Assembly (NCBI RefSeq): GCF_026020075.1 | Contig: NZ_CP102772.1 | Location: forward strand, 186,001-250,000 | Direction of reading: 5' to 3' | Source: Bosea sp. NBC_00550 | Lineage (GTDB): Bacteria > Pseudomonadota > Alphaproteobacteria > Rhizobiales > Beijerinckiaceae | Length of the DNA stretch: 64,000 nucleotides | Shown here: positions 53,392 to 61,974 of the stretch, in pieces | Layout: every line of letters starts with the position of its first letter | How positions within the stretch are numbered: position 1 is the stretch's first letter | Notes under the pieces: model-generated | Databases searched by the model: none | What the model was told of the DNA's origin: nothing | What the model saw: only the letters and a program-made list of their open reading frames with translations | Program-made: the position numbers and the translations under genes

Positions 53392-54267
53392 TCACTCGAA
53401 GCGCTGGATGCGTTCGCCGAACAGGCCGCGCGGCCTGAACAGCAGGACGAGGAGCATCATCAGGTAGATCACGGCGGTCGACCATTGCGTGTAGCCGAGC
53501 CCGATCGTGATGCCCTTGACCACGCCGACCATCAGGGCGGCCACGACGACGCCCCAGAACGAGCCGAGCCCGCCGATGACGACGACAACGAAGGCCGGGG
53601 TGATGATCTCCTGGCCCATGGCGGGATGGATCGAATAGATCGGCGCGAGCAGCACGCCGGCGAGTCCCGCCAGCCCGATGCCGATGCCGGCAACCGCGAC
53701 CATATAGGGCTGGAGCGAGATACCGAGGGCGCCGACCATGTCGGGGTTCTGCACGCCCGCCCGCACGACGCGGCCGAAGGCGGTGCGCTGGAGCAGGAAC
53801 CAGAGGCCGAGCACGCATCCGGCCGCGATCAGCAGCAGCATCGCCCGATAACGCGAATAGATGAAGTCGCCGATGAAGATCTGGCCGCGCAGGGCCGGCG
53901 GGATCGAGAAGGAGAGCGGCGGCGCGCCGAAGATCATCCGCAGCGACTGCTCGGCGACCATGGCGAGGCCGAAGGTCAGGAGCAGCGAGAGAATGGGATC
54001 GGATCGGTAGAAGCGCTGAAAGAGCCCGCGCTCGACGATGATGCCGATCAGCGCGACCAGTACTGGCGAGGCGACCATCGCGCCGCCGAAGCCGATATGG
54101 GGCGCGAGCACGATCGTGAGATAGGCGCCGATCGCATAGAAGGCGCCGTGCGCCAGGTTGACGATGCCGCCCAGCGAAAAGATCAGCGACAGGCCGAGCG
54201 CGATCAGGAGGTAATAGACCCCGTCGAGCAGCCCGTTCAGCACCTGCTGGATGAAGAGGGTGAGCAA
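53392..54267 (-). CDS. Branched-chain-type permease LivH
   Basis: A 291-residue permease with LFIQQVLNGLLDGVYYLLIALG, the loop NPDMVGALGI and a C-terminal LFRPRGLFG. It forms the membrane pair with the N-terminal part of the fusion protein. A GTCAT-type repeat (54300-54423) lies between it and the binding-protein gene. Confidence 0.92.
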   Translation of the reverse strand: MLTLFIQQVLNGLLDGVYYLLIALGLSLIFSLGGIVNLAHGAFYAIGAYLTIVLAPHIGFGGAMVASPVLVALIGIIVERGLFQRFYRSDPILSLLLTFGLAMVAEQSLRMIFGAPPLSFSIPPALRGQIFIGDFIYSRYRAMLLLIAAGCVLGLWFLLQRTAFGRVVRAGVQNPDMVGALGISLQPYMVAVAGIGIGLAGLAGVLLAPIYSIHPAMGQEIITPAFVVVVIGGLGSFWGVVVAALMVGVVKGITIGLGYTQWSTAVIYLMMLLVLLFRPRGLFGERIQRFE

Positions 54268-54299
54268 GGGTTGGCTTTCGGTCGGAACGTGATGCTGGG

Positions 54300-54423
54300 A
54301 AACGCGCCGTCATCCCGGACGCAGCGAAGCGGAGCTCTGGAATCCATCGTAGGGAACTGCGCTCTACGATGGATCCCGGATCGGCGCGGCTGCGCCGCTT
54401 GTCCGGTATGACGGCGCGGGTTT
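54300..54423. repeat. GTCAT-ended palindromic repeat inside operon
   Basis: The ends AAACGCGCCGTCATCCCGGA (54300-54319) and TCCGGTATGACGGCGCGGG (from 54402) are inverted repeats. Inside, ATCCATCGTAG (54342-54352) pairs with CTACGATGGAT (54364-54374). The unit is 124 bp long. Confidence 0.65.
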
Positions 54424-54440
54424 GATGAGGCGAACCGGCC

Positions 54441-55703
54441 TCAGCTCATCTTGCAGACGGCCTCGTCGCCGCTGGTGGCGATGACCTCCATGTTCTCGTC
54501 AGGGCCCGGCACGGGCGGCGACGAGGTGAACAGGTCCCACTGGTTCTTCACCTGCGCGGCGGGCAGGGCGGTGATCGTGTACATCTCGCTGATGAGCTGG
54601 TGGTCGGAGGCGCGGAAATAGCCCTGGCGCGGCTTCATCACGTCGAACTTCGCGCCCTTTTCCCAATGCTCAAGGATCTTGGGCGTATCCGTGCTCTTCA
54701 GCTCGTTCATCGACTGCGCCATGATCTTCACGGCAATGTAGTCGCCCCAGGCCTGGTTCTCCGGCGGCTTGCCGTATTTCTTCGTGAAGGCGGCGACGAA
54801 CGCCTTTGTCGAGGGCGTGTCGATGAGGTGGTGCCAGACCGAGGGCCAGGTCCCGCCGAAATTGTCCTTGCCGGCGGCCCAGGCAAGCGCGGTATCGAAG
54901 CCGAAGCCCGCGACCGGGAAGGTCAGGCCGAACTCGGAATACTGCTTCAGGAAGTTGGTGATCTGGTTGCCGGCGAGGTTCGAGATCACGAGATCGGGCT
55001 TGGCGGCGCGGATTTCGAGCAGCAGCGCCGAGAAGTCGGTCGCGTCGGTCGGCACCAGCTTGTCGGCGGCGAACTGGCCGCCATTGCTTTCCATGAAGCG
55101 CTTGGCGACCCTGAGCAGGTCATGGCCGAAGGCGTAGTCGGCGGTCAGCGAGAACCACTTCTTGCCCTTCACTAGCCCCTGCGCCATCAGCGATCGGCCG
55201 CAGCTCTTCACATACATCGAGTTCTGGTGCTCGACATGGAACATGTAGCGGTTGCAGCTTTCGCCGCGCAGCGCGTCCGAATTGGCGCCCGTATTCACGA
55301 AGAGCGTCTTGGTGCGCCCGGCGACCTGCGCGATCGTCAGCGCCGAGGCTGAAGAGATCTCGCCGATGATGCAGGCGACCTTGTCGCGCTCGATCATGCG
55401 CTCGGCCTTGGTCGAGGCGGTCTGCGGATTGACAGAGTCCTCCTTCAGCGCCTCGAGCTTGCGGCCGTTGACCCCGCCGGCCGCGTTGATCTCCTCGACC
55501 GCGAGGTCGACGGCCATCACCCCATATTCGCCGAGGGGGCCGAGAAAGCCGGTGCGCGGGGTCAGGTGGCCGAAGCGGATCGCGTCCGGCGTCTGCGCCA
55601 GGATGATCGACGGGCTGGCGATCAACCCGGTCGCCGCGCCGGCGCCGAGCCCGGCCAGCGCCTGCCGGCGCGAGAAGCGGGTCGTCTTCAACAGGTCTGA
55701 CAT
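54441..55703 (-). CDS. Branched-chain-type binding protein, Tat-exported
   Basis: A 420-residue periplasmic receptor with a Tat signal (FSRRQALAGLGAG) and a mature start near IRFGHLTPRTGFLGP. It has family features in the hinge (NGRKLEALKEDSVNPQTA) and an uncommon Cys pair late in the chain (CNRYMFHVEH). It is the first gene of the operon that continues with LivH, the LivMGF fusion, the dehydrogenase and BKACE. Confidence 0.9.
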   Translation of the reverse strand: MSDLLKTTRFSRRQALAGLGAGAATGLIASPSIILAQTPDAIRFGHLTPRTGFLGPLGEYGVMAVDLAVEEINAAGGVNGRKLEALKEDSVNPQTASTKAERMIERDKVACIIGEISSASALTIAQVAGRTKTLFVNTGANSDALRGESCNRYMFHVEHQNSMYVKSCGRSLMAQGLVKGKKWFSLTADYAFGHDLLRVAKRFMESNGGQFAADKLVPTDATDFSALLLEIRAAKPDLVISNLAGNQITNFLKQYSEFGLTFPVAGFGFDTALAWAAGKDNFGGTWPSVWHHLIDTPSTKAFVAAFTKKYGKPPENQAWGDYIAVKIMAQSMNELKSTDTPKILEHWEKGAKFDVMKPRQGYFRASDHQLISEMYTITALPAAQVKNQWDLFTSSPPVPGPDENMEVIATSGDEAVCKMS

Positions 55704-55784
55704 TGGCGTTCCTCCCAGAACGAGCGCCGCGCCGTTTTGGCGCCGGCTGATTTTGATCAGCGGTCTGATGCCGCTTGTCGTGAT

Positions 55785-55796
55785 CTGTGATCACAG
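55785..55796. promoter_or_regulatory. Putative GntR operator
   Basis: CTGTGATCACAG is a perfect 12-bp palindrome in the divergent region, 14 bases before the GntR ATG. It matches the FCD-family TGTnnnACA-like pattern and probably regulates both directions. Confidence 0.55.
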
Positions 55797-55810
55797 TTAA
55801 GTTGGCAGAC

Positions 55811-56566
55811 ATGATCGCCCGTGTCCAGCCCTTGCCGGTCGCCGCAGAGCGGACTGTTTCCTCGACGGAGCAGGACGGCTCCGCGCTCGACGAGATCGGC
55901 GCGCTGCAGCGCGAGACGCTTGGCGAACGCGTCACCGGCGAATTGCGTGCGCTGCTGGTGGCGGGGCGGCTCGCCCCCGGCGAGAAGCTTTCTTTGCGCC
56001 GTGTCGCCGAGGCGCTGGGCGTCTCGATGATGCCGGTGCGGGAAGCGGTCAACCGGCTTGCGGCGGACCGGGCGCTGGAAGTGCTGCCGGGCAGGGCGGT
56101 ACGCGTTCCCGTGCTCTCGCTCGCGCAATTCCGCGAGCTGACGCGGCTGCGCCTCGTCGTCGAAGGTTTTGCCGCCGAAGAAGCAGCGCGCAAGGCGACG
56201 GCCGACGATGTCGCGCGGATCGAGGCCTTCGATGCCGCCTTCCGCAAGGCCGCGAGCGCCGATCCGCCCGACAGCGCCGGCGCCGTTTCGGCCAATCGCG
56301 ACCTGCATTTCGCGCTCTACGAGGCGGCCGGGATGCCAAGCTTGATCGAGATGATCGAGCGGCTCTGGCTCAAGGCGGGGCCGATCCTCAACATCGACAT
56401 GCGCGACGAGCCCCGCCGCCTCAAGGGTGGAAGCGCCATGCAGGCGCATACGCGGCTGCTGGAGGCGTTGCGAAGGCAGGACGCCGCCGCTGCGCGCGCC
56501 GCGCTGGAAGACGACATCACGGCCGCCGCCGCGCATATCGAGGAAACGGGCCAGCTCAGCGCCTGA
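55811..56566 (+). CDS. GntR family (FCD domain) regulator
   Basis: A 251-residue regulator with a winged HTH (about residues 35-95, LRRVAEALGVSMMPVREAVNRLAA) and an FCD ligand domain (LTRLRLVVEGFAAEEAAR). Start ATG 55811 is chosen since the alternative 55787 lies within the palindrome. It diverges from the binding-protein operon and leads into the SDR gene 26 bases downstream. Confidence 0.88.
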   Translation: MIARVQPLPVAAERTVSSTEQDGSALDEIGALQRETLGERVTGELRALLVAGRLAPGEKLSLRRVAEALGVSMMPVREAVNRLAADRALEVLPGRAVRVPVLSLAQFRELTRLRLVVEGFAAEEAARKATADDVARIEAFDAAFRKAASADPPDSAGAVSANRDLHFALYEAAGMPSLIEMIERLWLKAGPILNIDMRDEPRRLKGGSAMQAHTRLLEALRRQDAAAARAALEDDITAAAAHIEETGQLSA

Positions 56567-56592
56567 GATCAATCTGGACGGGAGACGCAAGG

Positions 56593-57369
56593 ATGGATTT
56601 GCAGATCAAGGGCTTGCGCGTGCTGGTGACGGCCGGCGCCAATGGCATCGGCCGCGCGACGGCGCGTGCCTTCGCGGCGGAGGGGGCGAAGGTCCATATC
56701 TGCGATGTCGACCATGCGGCACTCGCGGAGATGGCGAAGAGCGACCCCGGGATGACGCAGTCGGTCTGCGATGTCTCCGATCGCGCTGCTGTCGGCCAGC
56801 TTTTCGAGGAAACGCTTGCGGCGCTCGGCGGGCTCGATTGCCTCGTCAACAATGCCGGCATCGCGGGCCCAACCGGCCGCGTCGACGAGATCGATCCCGC
56901 CGATTGGGATACCTGCGTCGCCATCGATCTGACCGGGCAGTTCAACTGCACAAGGCTCGCGGTCCAGCACCTGAAGCAGTCGAGCAACGCCTCGATCGTC
57001 AATCTCTCCAGCCAGGCCGGCAAGCATGGCTTTCCGCTGCGCTCGCCCTATGCTGCGGCGAAGTGGGGCGTCATCGGCTTCACCAAGGCGCTGTCGGCGG
57101 AGCTCGGCGAGTTCGGCATACGCGCCAATGCGATCTGCCCCGGCCTCGTCGAGGGGCCGCGCATCCAGAGCGTCATCGCCAACAAGGCGCGCAGCTTCAA
57201 CGTCTCGCATGAGGAGATGACGCAGCGGCTCTTCGCCGGCGTCTCGATCAAGCAGTTCGTCGATCCGGCCGACATCGCCAAGCAGATCGTCTTCCTGGCG
57301 TCGCCCTTCGCAAAAACGATCTCGGGCCAGGAAATCTCGGTCTGCGGCGACACCAGGATGCTGGCCTAG
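56593..57369 (+). CDS. Short-chain dehydrogenase/reductase
   Basis: A 258-residue classical SDR. NAD(P) motif TAGANGIG (13-20), NNAG (86-89), catalytic Ser 140, Tyr 153 and Lys 157 (SPYAAAKWG) are present. ASP in DVD after the Rossmann strand suggests NAD. The substrate is probably a hydroxy acid or alcohol in the same pathway as the BKACE genes. Confidence 0.92.
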   Translation: MDLQIKGLRVLVTAGANGIGRATARAFAAEGAKVHICDVDHAALAEMAKSDPGMTQSVCDVSDRAAVGQLFEETLAALGGLDCLVNNAGIAGPTGRVDEIDPADWDTCVAIDLTGQFNCTRLAVQHLKQSSNASIVNLSSQAGKHGFPLRSPYAAAKWGVIGFTKALSAELGEFGIRANAICPGLVEGPRIQSVIANKARSFNVSHEEMTQRLFAGVSIKQFVDPADIAKQIVFLASPFAKTISGQEISVCGDTRMLA

Positions 57370-57379
57370 CTAGATCAGG

Positions 57380-57547
57380 CCGACAATCGCGGCAGCACTA
57401 TGCCGCGATTTTCATCGGACGGAGCCCAGCCGATACCCCCGGATTTGGCTCTCGGGATGTGCCGTTTTGGAGATGTGCCGTCGCGAACCAACAAAATTGT
57501 GGTCCGCCTTGTTCAACCGCGGCAAACTTTGCGTTTCCCTACATCGC
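57380..57547 (+). repeat. Diverged direct repeat, copy 1 (left of IS30)
   Basis: The unit starts CCGACAATCGCGGCAGCACT at 57380 and ends GCGGCAAACTTTGCGTTTCC and CTACATCGC at 57547. The same two blocks recur in the same order at 59229-59402, with a similar inner spacing (139 versus 145 bases) and faint similarity between. The two copies bracket the IS30 element. Confidence 0.6.
57385..57413 (+). terminator. Rho-independent terminator after SDR
   Basis: AATCGCGGCA (57385-57394) and TGCCGCGATT (57401-57410) form a perfect 10-bp stem with a GCACTA loop followed by TT. It is 16 bases after the SDR stop. Confidence 0.7.
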
Positions 57548-57572
57548 TGTGGGGAAAGGCGAAGTTTGCCGC
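57519..57572. repeat. Long hairpin in repeat copy 1
   Basis: GCGGCAAACTTTGCGTTTCC (from 57519) and its near-exact inverse GGGAAAGGCGAAGTTTGCC (from 57552) pair with two mismatches over 21 positions around a 12-base loop. Only the left arm is repeated near 59374. Confidence 0.6.
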
Positions 57573-57739
57573 ATTAATCCTCAAGCCGCTTCGTAACCCA
57601 TTGAAAAATTTCAGAGCGACTGCAGGAGTGTTAAAGTTGAAAGTGCCGCAGTTAAGGCAAAGTGCTTCCGCGACCAGGCCACTGGGCTGTCGGCGTGCTG
57701 GCTGCTTCAGTTGAGTCTGGGCTCGCTTAAGGGAGGGCC

Positions 57740-58979
57740 AGCTTCCGGAATTGGTGGTGGTCTCAATCGGTAATCGCAACACGCTACTTTTCCTTTGGAG
57801 ATGGAGCGTGGGTGATGATGCAGCGGCGGCGGATCTACTATTCGGCGGCCCAGCGGGCTGAGATCTGGGATCGCTGGAAGGCCGGCGAGTCGATGAGTTC
57901 GATTGGGCGGCGGTTCGATCGGGAGTCCTCTTCGGTGTTCTCGGTGCTTTCGCCGACGGGCGGCATTCGGCCTCCAGACCGGCGGCGGGCGCCGCGGGCG
58001 CTCACTCTCAGCGAGCGGGAGGAAATCTCCCGAGGGCTCAGCACCCGCCGGTCGCTGCGCGTGATCGCTCGGCAATTGGGCCGATCACCGTCCACGGTCA
58101 GTCGCGAGGTTCAGCGCAACGGCGGGCCGGATCGCTACCGCGCGGCGCGCTCCGATCAGGCGGCCTGGGACCGGGCCTTGCGTCCCAAGCCGTGCAAGCT
58201 GGCTTGCCGACCCGGTCTGGCCCGGACAGTATCCGGCAAGCTGCAGCGGAACTGGTCGCCCGAGCAGATCGCCGGCTGGCTCAAGCGCACCTGCCCCCGG
58301 GAGCCACACAATCAAGTGTCGCACGAGACGATCTACCGCAGCCTGTTCATCCAGACCCGTGGGGTGCTGAAGAAGGAACTGCTGGACCACCTGAGGGCCC
58401 GGCGAACGATCCGCCGCTCCCGGCACGCCAGCCTGAAGCGGAACGGCCTGGGCCAGATCAGGGACGCCGTCTCCATCAGCGAAAGGCCGGCCTCCGTCGA
58501 GGATCGTGCGGTCCCTGGTCACTGGGAAGGCGACCTGATCGGCGGCTCCCGGAACAGCTACGTCGCCACGCTGGTCGAGCGGCATTCGCGCTACGTGATG
58601 CTGGTCAAGGTCGCCAACAAAGACACCGGGAGCGTCATCACCGCCCTGATCAAGGCGAACTCTATCAGTCCCTGACCTGGGACCGAGGCAAGGAGTTGGC
58701 CGACCACAAGCGGCTGGCCCTCGCTTCGAACGTCGAGGTCTACTTCTGCGATCCCAGGTCACCCTGGCAACGTGGCTCGAACGAGAACACCAACCGGCTC
58801 CTGCGCCAGTATCTTCCCCACGGAACCGACCTGTCCCTGCAAAGCCAGGCCCAGCTCAGCGCCATCGCCCGTCAGCTCAACGAACGGCCCAGAAAGACCT
58901 TGCTCTATCAAACCCCAGCCGAGAGGTTCGCCGAGTGTGTTGCGGCGATCAGTTGAGCCCGCCGCCAACTCCGGAAGCT
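57740..58979 (+). mobile_element. IS30-family insertion sequence, inactive
   Basis: The ends AGCTTCCGGAATTGGTGG (57740-57757) and CCGCCAACTCCGGAAGCT (58962-58979) are inverted repeats matching at 16 of 18 positions. They enclose a frameshifted IS30 transposase gene. Size about 1240 bp fits IS30. No clear target duplication is seen. Confidence 0.8.
57812..58956 (+). pseudogene. IS30 transposase, frameshifted with small internal deletion
   Basis: The first frame encodes the N-terminal HTH (ITSIGRRFDRE-like MSSIGRRFDRESS) and IS30 signatures (RSPSTVSREVQRNGG, SPEQIAGWLKR, HWEGDLIGG with the first catalytic D, VERHSRYVMLVKV). It breaks near 58655 at ALIKAN. The second frame continues with ELYQSLTWDRGKELADHK (second D) and FCDPRSPWQRGSNENTNRLL (catalytic E) to 58956. 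A short stretch expected between ALIK and ELY is missing, so a deletion caused the shift. Confidence 0.88.
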
Positions 58980-59182
58980 CCGCGTTTGGGAATTCGCGCG
59001 CCCATCGCCTCGTCCGCCCGCGAAGTCCGATGGACGGCCTGCGGGGAGGGGGGAGCCGCTGTGCTAAGTTAGCCGACCGGCACAGAGCCACTCGTTTTCC
59101 GGCAGGTTCTTAGCTGAACTGGCGCGCTTGCACACGTCGAGCTGAATGCTCTGGTCGACAGAACCCTGCTGCGGGAAACTGA

Positions 59183-59207
59183 GCGACGCCGGCAAAGCCG
59201 GCGTCGC
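59183..59207. terminator. Perfect GC hairpin
   Basis: GCGACGCCGGC and GCCGGCGTCGC form a perfect 11-bp stem around AAA. No T-tract follows. It lies in the 58980-59453 gap, which has no gene. Confidence 0.5.
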
Positions 59208-59228
59208 ATGTCAGATTGCGGAACTCGA

Positions 59229-59402
59229 CCGACAATCGCGGCAACACTATGCCTCTCTCTTCACATCATTAGAGTTTCGGGAGCGACTTCACCAACGCGG
59301 CGTGGATTCACAGGAGTTGCACATTTGACAGATGCCGGCGCGTACCAGTGGATTGCGGTCGCCTTCTTGCACTGCGGCAAACTTCGCCTTTCCCTACATC
59401 GC
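59229..59402 (+). repeat. Diverged direct repeat, copy 2 (right of IS30)
   Basis: CCGACAATCGCGGCAACACT at 59229 and GCGGCAAACTTCGCCTTTCC to CTACATCGC (59374-59402) repeat the blocks of copy 1. The right arm of the copy-1 terminator and of its long hairpin are absent here. Confidence 0.6.
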
Positions 59403-59453
59403 CCGCGATACGCCTGAAGCCTAGGGGCTTGACGGGCCCCGGAGCTTGGGCCT

Positions 59454-59477
59454 AAACTTAACTCAATGGTTAAGTTT
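59454..59477. promoter_or_regulatory. ArsR operator spanning its own start codon
   Basis: AAACTTAAC (59454-59462) and GTTAAGTTT (59469-59477) are exact inverted repeats around TCAATG, which includes the arsR ATG at 59466. TTAAC/GTTAA dyads are typical of ArsR operators, so autorepression is likely. Confidence 0.7.
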
Positions 59478-59810
59478 CAAGAGACGCAGCTCGATCGGAC
59501 ATTTTCCGCGCTGGCGGACCCGACGCGGAGGGCCTTGCTGGCGCGGCTGGAGCGGGAGGACGGACTGTCCGTCAGCGAACTGGCCAAGCCGTTTCCGGTC
59601 TCGCTGCCGGCGATCATGAAGCATCTCGACGTGCTCTCGGATGCCGGACTGGTCACGCGGACGAAGGCGGGGCGCACGGTGTCCTGCCGTCTGAATGCGG
59701 AGCCGATGGAGGAGGCGATGGGCTGGCTGGCGCACTATCAGCGGTTCTGGACCGAGCGGCTCGATGCGCTGGAGGCGCTGCTGGAATCGCGGCGCAAGGG
59801 CGAAGGCTGA
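59466..59810 (+). CDS. ArsR family regulator
   Basis: A 114-residue winged-helix repressor with TFSALADPTRRALLARL and the recognition helix SLPAIMKHLDVLSDAGL. It lacks metal-binding Cys, which is typical of ArsR proteins paired with SRPBCC proteins. The operator overlaps its start. It leads the operon SRPBCC-DUF899-DUF1428. Confidence 0.92.
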   Translation: MVKFQETQLDRTFSALADPTRRALLARLEREDGLSVSELAKPFPVSLPAIMKHLDVLSDAGLVTRTKAGRTVSCRLNAEPMEEAMGWLAHYQRFWTERLDALEALLESRRKGEG

Positions 59811-59826
59811 GGAGAGGAGCGGGTCG

Positions 59827-60261
59827 ATGCATCAACAGGTGACACCGAGCCTCACGATGAAACGGCGCCTCAATGCGTCGCCTGCCGAGGTCTACAGGGC
59901 ATGGACTGATCCGGAGCTGCTCGTCCGCTGGTTCGGGCCCGAGAACGTCGTGGCCCAGGAGGCCGAGATCGATCCGCGCGTCGATGGCGTCTATCGCGTC
60001 GTGATGCGGGAAGACAATGGCGAGCGCCATGAGGTGTCGGGGCGCTATCTGGAGGTGGTCGAGAACGAGCGCCTCGTCTTCAGCTGGTCCTGGGTGACGA
60101 CGCCGGAGCGCGTCTCGCGCGTCACCGTCACATTGAAGCCCGATGGCGAGGGCACGATCCTGACCCTGCTGCACGAGAAGCTGTTCGACGACGCGGCCGT
60201 GCGCGGCCACACCCATGGCTGGACCGGAACCATGGTCAAGCTCGAGGCCTACTTCGCCTGA
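59827..60261 (+). CDS. SRPBCC/AHSA1-domain protein
   Basis: A 144-residue protein with a SRPBCC fold of the activator of Hsp90 ATPase homologue 1-like group. Hallmarks are RLNASPAEVYRAWTDPELLVRWFGP and GWTGTMVKLEAYF near the end. These proteins bind hydrophobic ligands. It follows arsR by 16 bases and is a common partner of such regulators. Confidence 0.9.
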   Translation: MHQQVTPSLTMKRRLNASPAEVYRAWTDPELLVRWFGPENVVAQEAEIDPRVDGVYRVVMREDNGERHEVSGRYLEVVENERLVFSWSWVTTPERVSRVTVTLKPDGEGTILTLLHEKLFDDAAVRGHTHGWTGTMVKLEAYFA

Positions 60262-60344
60262 GGCGGAGCGTAGCGCTGCCCTGTTCGGGCACGCATTTGA
60301 ACGGCCGCCGGCACGGCGCCGGCGGAAGCACAGGAGCGGAGACG

Positions 60345-61097
60345 ATGGAACACAGGATCGTATCCCGTGCGGAGTGGCTTGCCGCCCGCAAGGCGCATCT
60401 CGCCCATGAGAAGGAGTTCACCCGCCGGCGCGATGCGCTCTCGGCCGAGCGGCGCGAACTGCCCTGGGTCAGGGTCGACAAGGACTATGCCTTCGAGGGG
60501 CCGAAGGGTCGGCTGTCGCTGGCCGATCTGTTCAACGGCAACAGCCAGCTGATCGTCTATCACTTCATGTTCGGGCCGGGCGCCAAGGAAGGCTGCGAAG
60601 GCTGCTCCTTCCTCGCCGATCATTTCGACGGTGCCAACCTGCACCTGAAGCATCACGACGTCAGCCTGGTCGTGGTCTCGCGGGCGTCTTATGGCGAGTT
60701 CCAGCCGTTCCGGCGCCGCATGGGCTGGGAGTTCCCCTGGGTTTCCTCGGCCGGCAGCGACTTCAACCACGACTTCCACGTCTCGCCGAGCCCGGCCGAG
60801 AAGGCGGCCGGGAGCTATGAATACAATTACGAGATGCATGAGGGCGAAGGCGGCGAGATGCCGGGCTTCAGCATCTTCCACCGCAACGAGGCGGGCGAGA
60901 TCTTCCACACCTACTCGACCTATGCGCGCGGCGGCGACCTGCTGATCGGCGCCTACAACTTCCTCGACATGACGCCCAAGGGCCGCAACGAGGAGACGAT
61001 CATGAACTGGATGCGTCATCACGACCGCTACGACGAGAAGCCCGATGGTGCCGCGAGCGTCCTGCCCCTGGCTGCCGTGGGCTCCTGCTGCGGCTGA
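60345..61097 (+). CDS. DUF899 thioredoxin-like protein
   Basis: A 250-residue DUF899 protein with RRDALSAERRELPWVRV, the Cys motif GCEGCSFLADHFD and YNYEMHEGEGG. The fold is thioredoxin-like, but the reaction is unknown. A terminal GSCCG adds two Cys. Start ATG 60345 is preceded by GGAGCGGAGACG. Confidence 0.9.
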   Translation: MEHRIVSRAEWLAARKAHLAHEKEFTRRRDALSAERRELPWVRVDKDYAFEGPKGRLSLADLFNGNSQLIVYHFMFGPGAKEGCEGCSFLADHFDGANLHLKHHDVSLVVVSRASYGEFQPFRRRMGWEFPWVSSAGSDFNHDFHVSPSPAEKAAGSYEYNYEMHEGEGGEMPGFSIFHRNEAGEIFHTYSTYARGGDLLIGAYNFLDMTPKGRNEETIMNWMRHHDRYDEKPDGAASVLPLAAVGSCCG

Positions 61098-61191
61098 ATA
61101 CCGGGCTTCGCGCGTGCGCGCGAAGCGTTCCGGGTCGATATCAACGTTTGAAGCGCGGCTGCACCGACGACTGCGCGTGAGGGAGAACGAA

Positions 61192-61908
61192 ATGGCTTAT
61201 GTCGATGGTTTCGTCGTGGCTGTGCCGGCCGCGAACAAGGACATCTACCGCAAGCACGCGGCCGATGCGGCGCCGCTCTTCAAGGAATTCGGCGTCCGGC
61301 GCCACGTCGAGGCCTGGGGCGACGACGTCCCGGACGGGAAGGTCACCGACTTCAAGGGGGCGGTGAAGGCGACGCCCGACGAGGTCGTGGTCTTCTCCTG
61401 GTTCGAGTACCCCGACCGGGAGACACGCGACGCCGCCAACGAGAAGATCATGAGCGATCCGCGCATGAAGGAGATGATGGGCCAGGACATGCCCTTCGAC
61501 GGCAAGCGCATGATCTATGGCGGCTTCGCCTCGCTGCTGGACGAAGGGGAGGGCGGCGCGATGGGCTATCTCGACGGCGTCCTCGTCGCCGTGCCCAATG
61601 ACCGGATGGACGATTATCGCAGCTTCGCCGTCAAGCACGCTGCGCTGTTTAAGGAGCATGGCGCCCGCCGCGTCGTCGATGCCTGGGGCGATGACGTACC
61701 GGACGGCAAGGTCACCGATTTCAAGGGCGCGGTGAAGGCGCAGGCCGGCGAGACGGTGGTCTTCAGCTGGGTCGAGTGGCCGTCCAAGGCGGTGCGCGCC
61801 GCCGCCTGGGGCAAGATGATGGAAGACCCGCGCATGGGGGCGCTCAAGATGCCCTTCGACGGCAAGCGCGTCGTCTATGGCGGCTTCGCACCGCTGCTGG
61901 ACGTGTGA
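61192..61908 (+). CDS. Tandem DUF1428 protein
   Basis: A 238-residue protein of two DUF1428 copies in one chain, residues 1-118 and 122-238. Each has YVDG/YLDG, VPDGKVTDFKGAVKA, VVVFSW and MPFDGKRMIYGGF-like motifs. The usual family member is one copy of about 120 residues. Start ATG 61192 has GGGAGAACGAA upstream. DUF1428 belongs to the EthD/dimeric barrel group; an internal duplication may imitate the normal dimer. Confidence 0.9.
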   Translation: MAYVDGFVVAVPAANKDIYRKHAADAAPLFKEFGVRRHVEAWGDDVPDGKVTDFKGAVKATPDEVVVFSWFEYPDRETRDAANEKIMSDPRMKEMMGQDMPFDGKRMIYGGFASLLDEGEGGAMGYLDGVLVAVPNDRMDDYRSFAVKHAALFKEHGARRVVDAWGDDVPDGKVTDFKGAVKAQAGETVVFSWVEWPSKAVRAAAWGKMMEDPRMGALKMPFDGKRVVYGGFAPLLDV

Positions 61909-61920
61909 CGCGCAATACGA

Positions 61921-61955
61921 CTCCGTCATTCCGGGCTTGAACCGGAGTGACGGAG
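61921..61955. terminator. Bidirectional terminator/REP hairpin
   Basis: CTCCGTCATTCCGG and CCGGAGTGACGGAG (one mismatch) pair around GCTTGAA. It lies between convergent genes and shares the GTCATTCCGG core of the palindromic repeats. Confidence 0.6.
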
Positions 61956-61974
61956 TCGGGCTGGTCCGGCGTGC

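Noticed and set aside
57740..58979. IS30 as a currently active element
   Set aside because: Its transposase is frameshifted with missing sequence and there is no clear target duplication.
59183..59207. Hairpin at 59183 as a small RNA or tRNA-like gene
   Set aside because: A simple 11-bp GC stem with a three-base loop; no cloverleaf and no promoter evidence.
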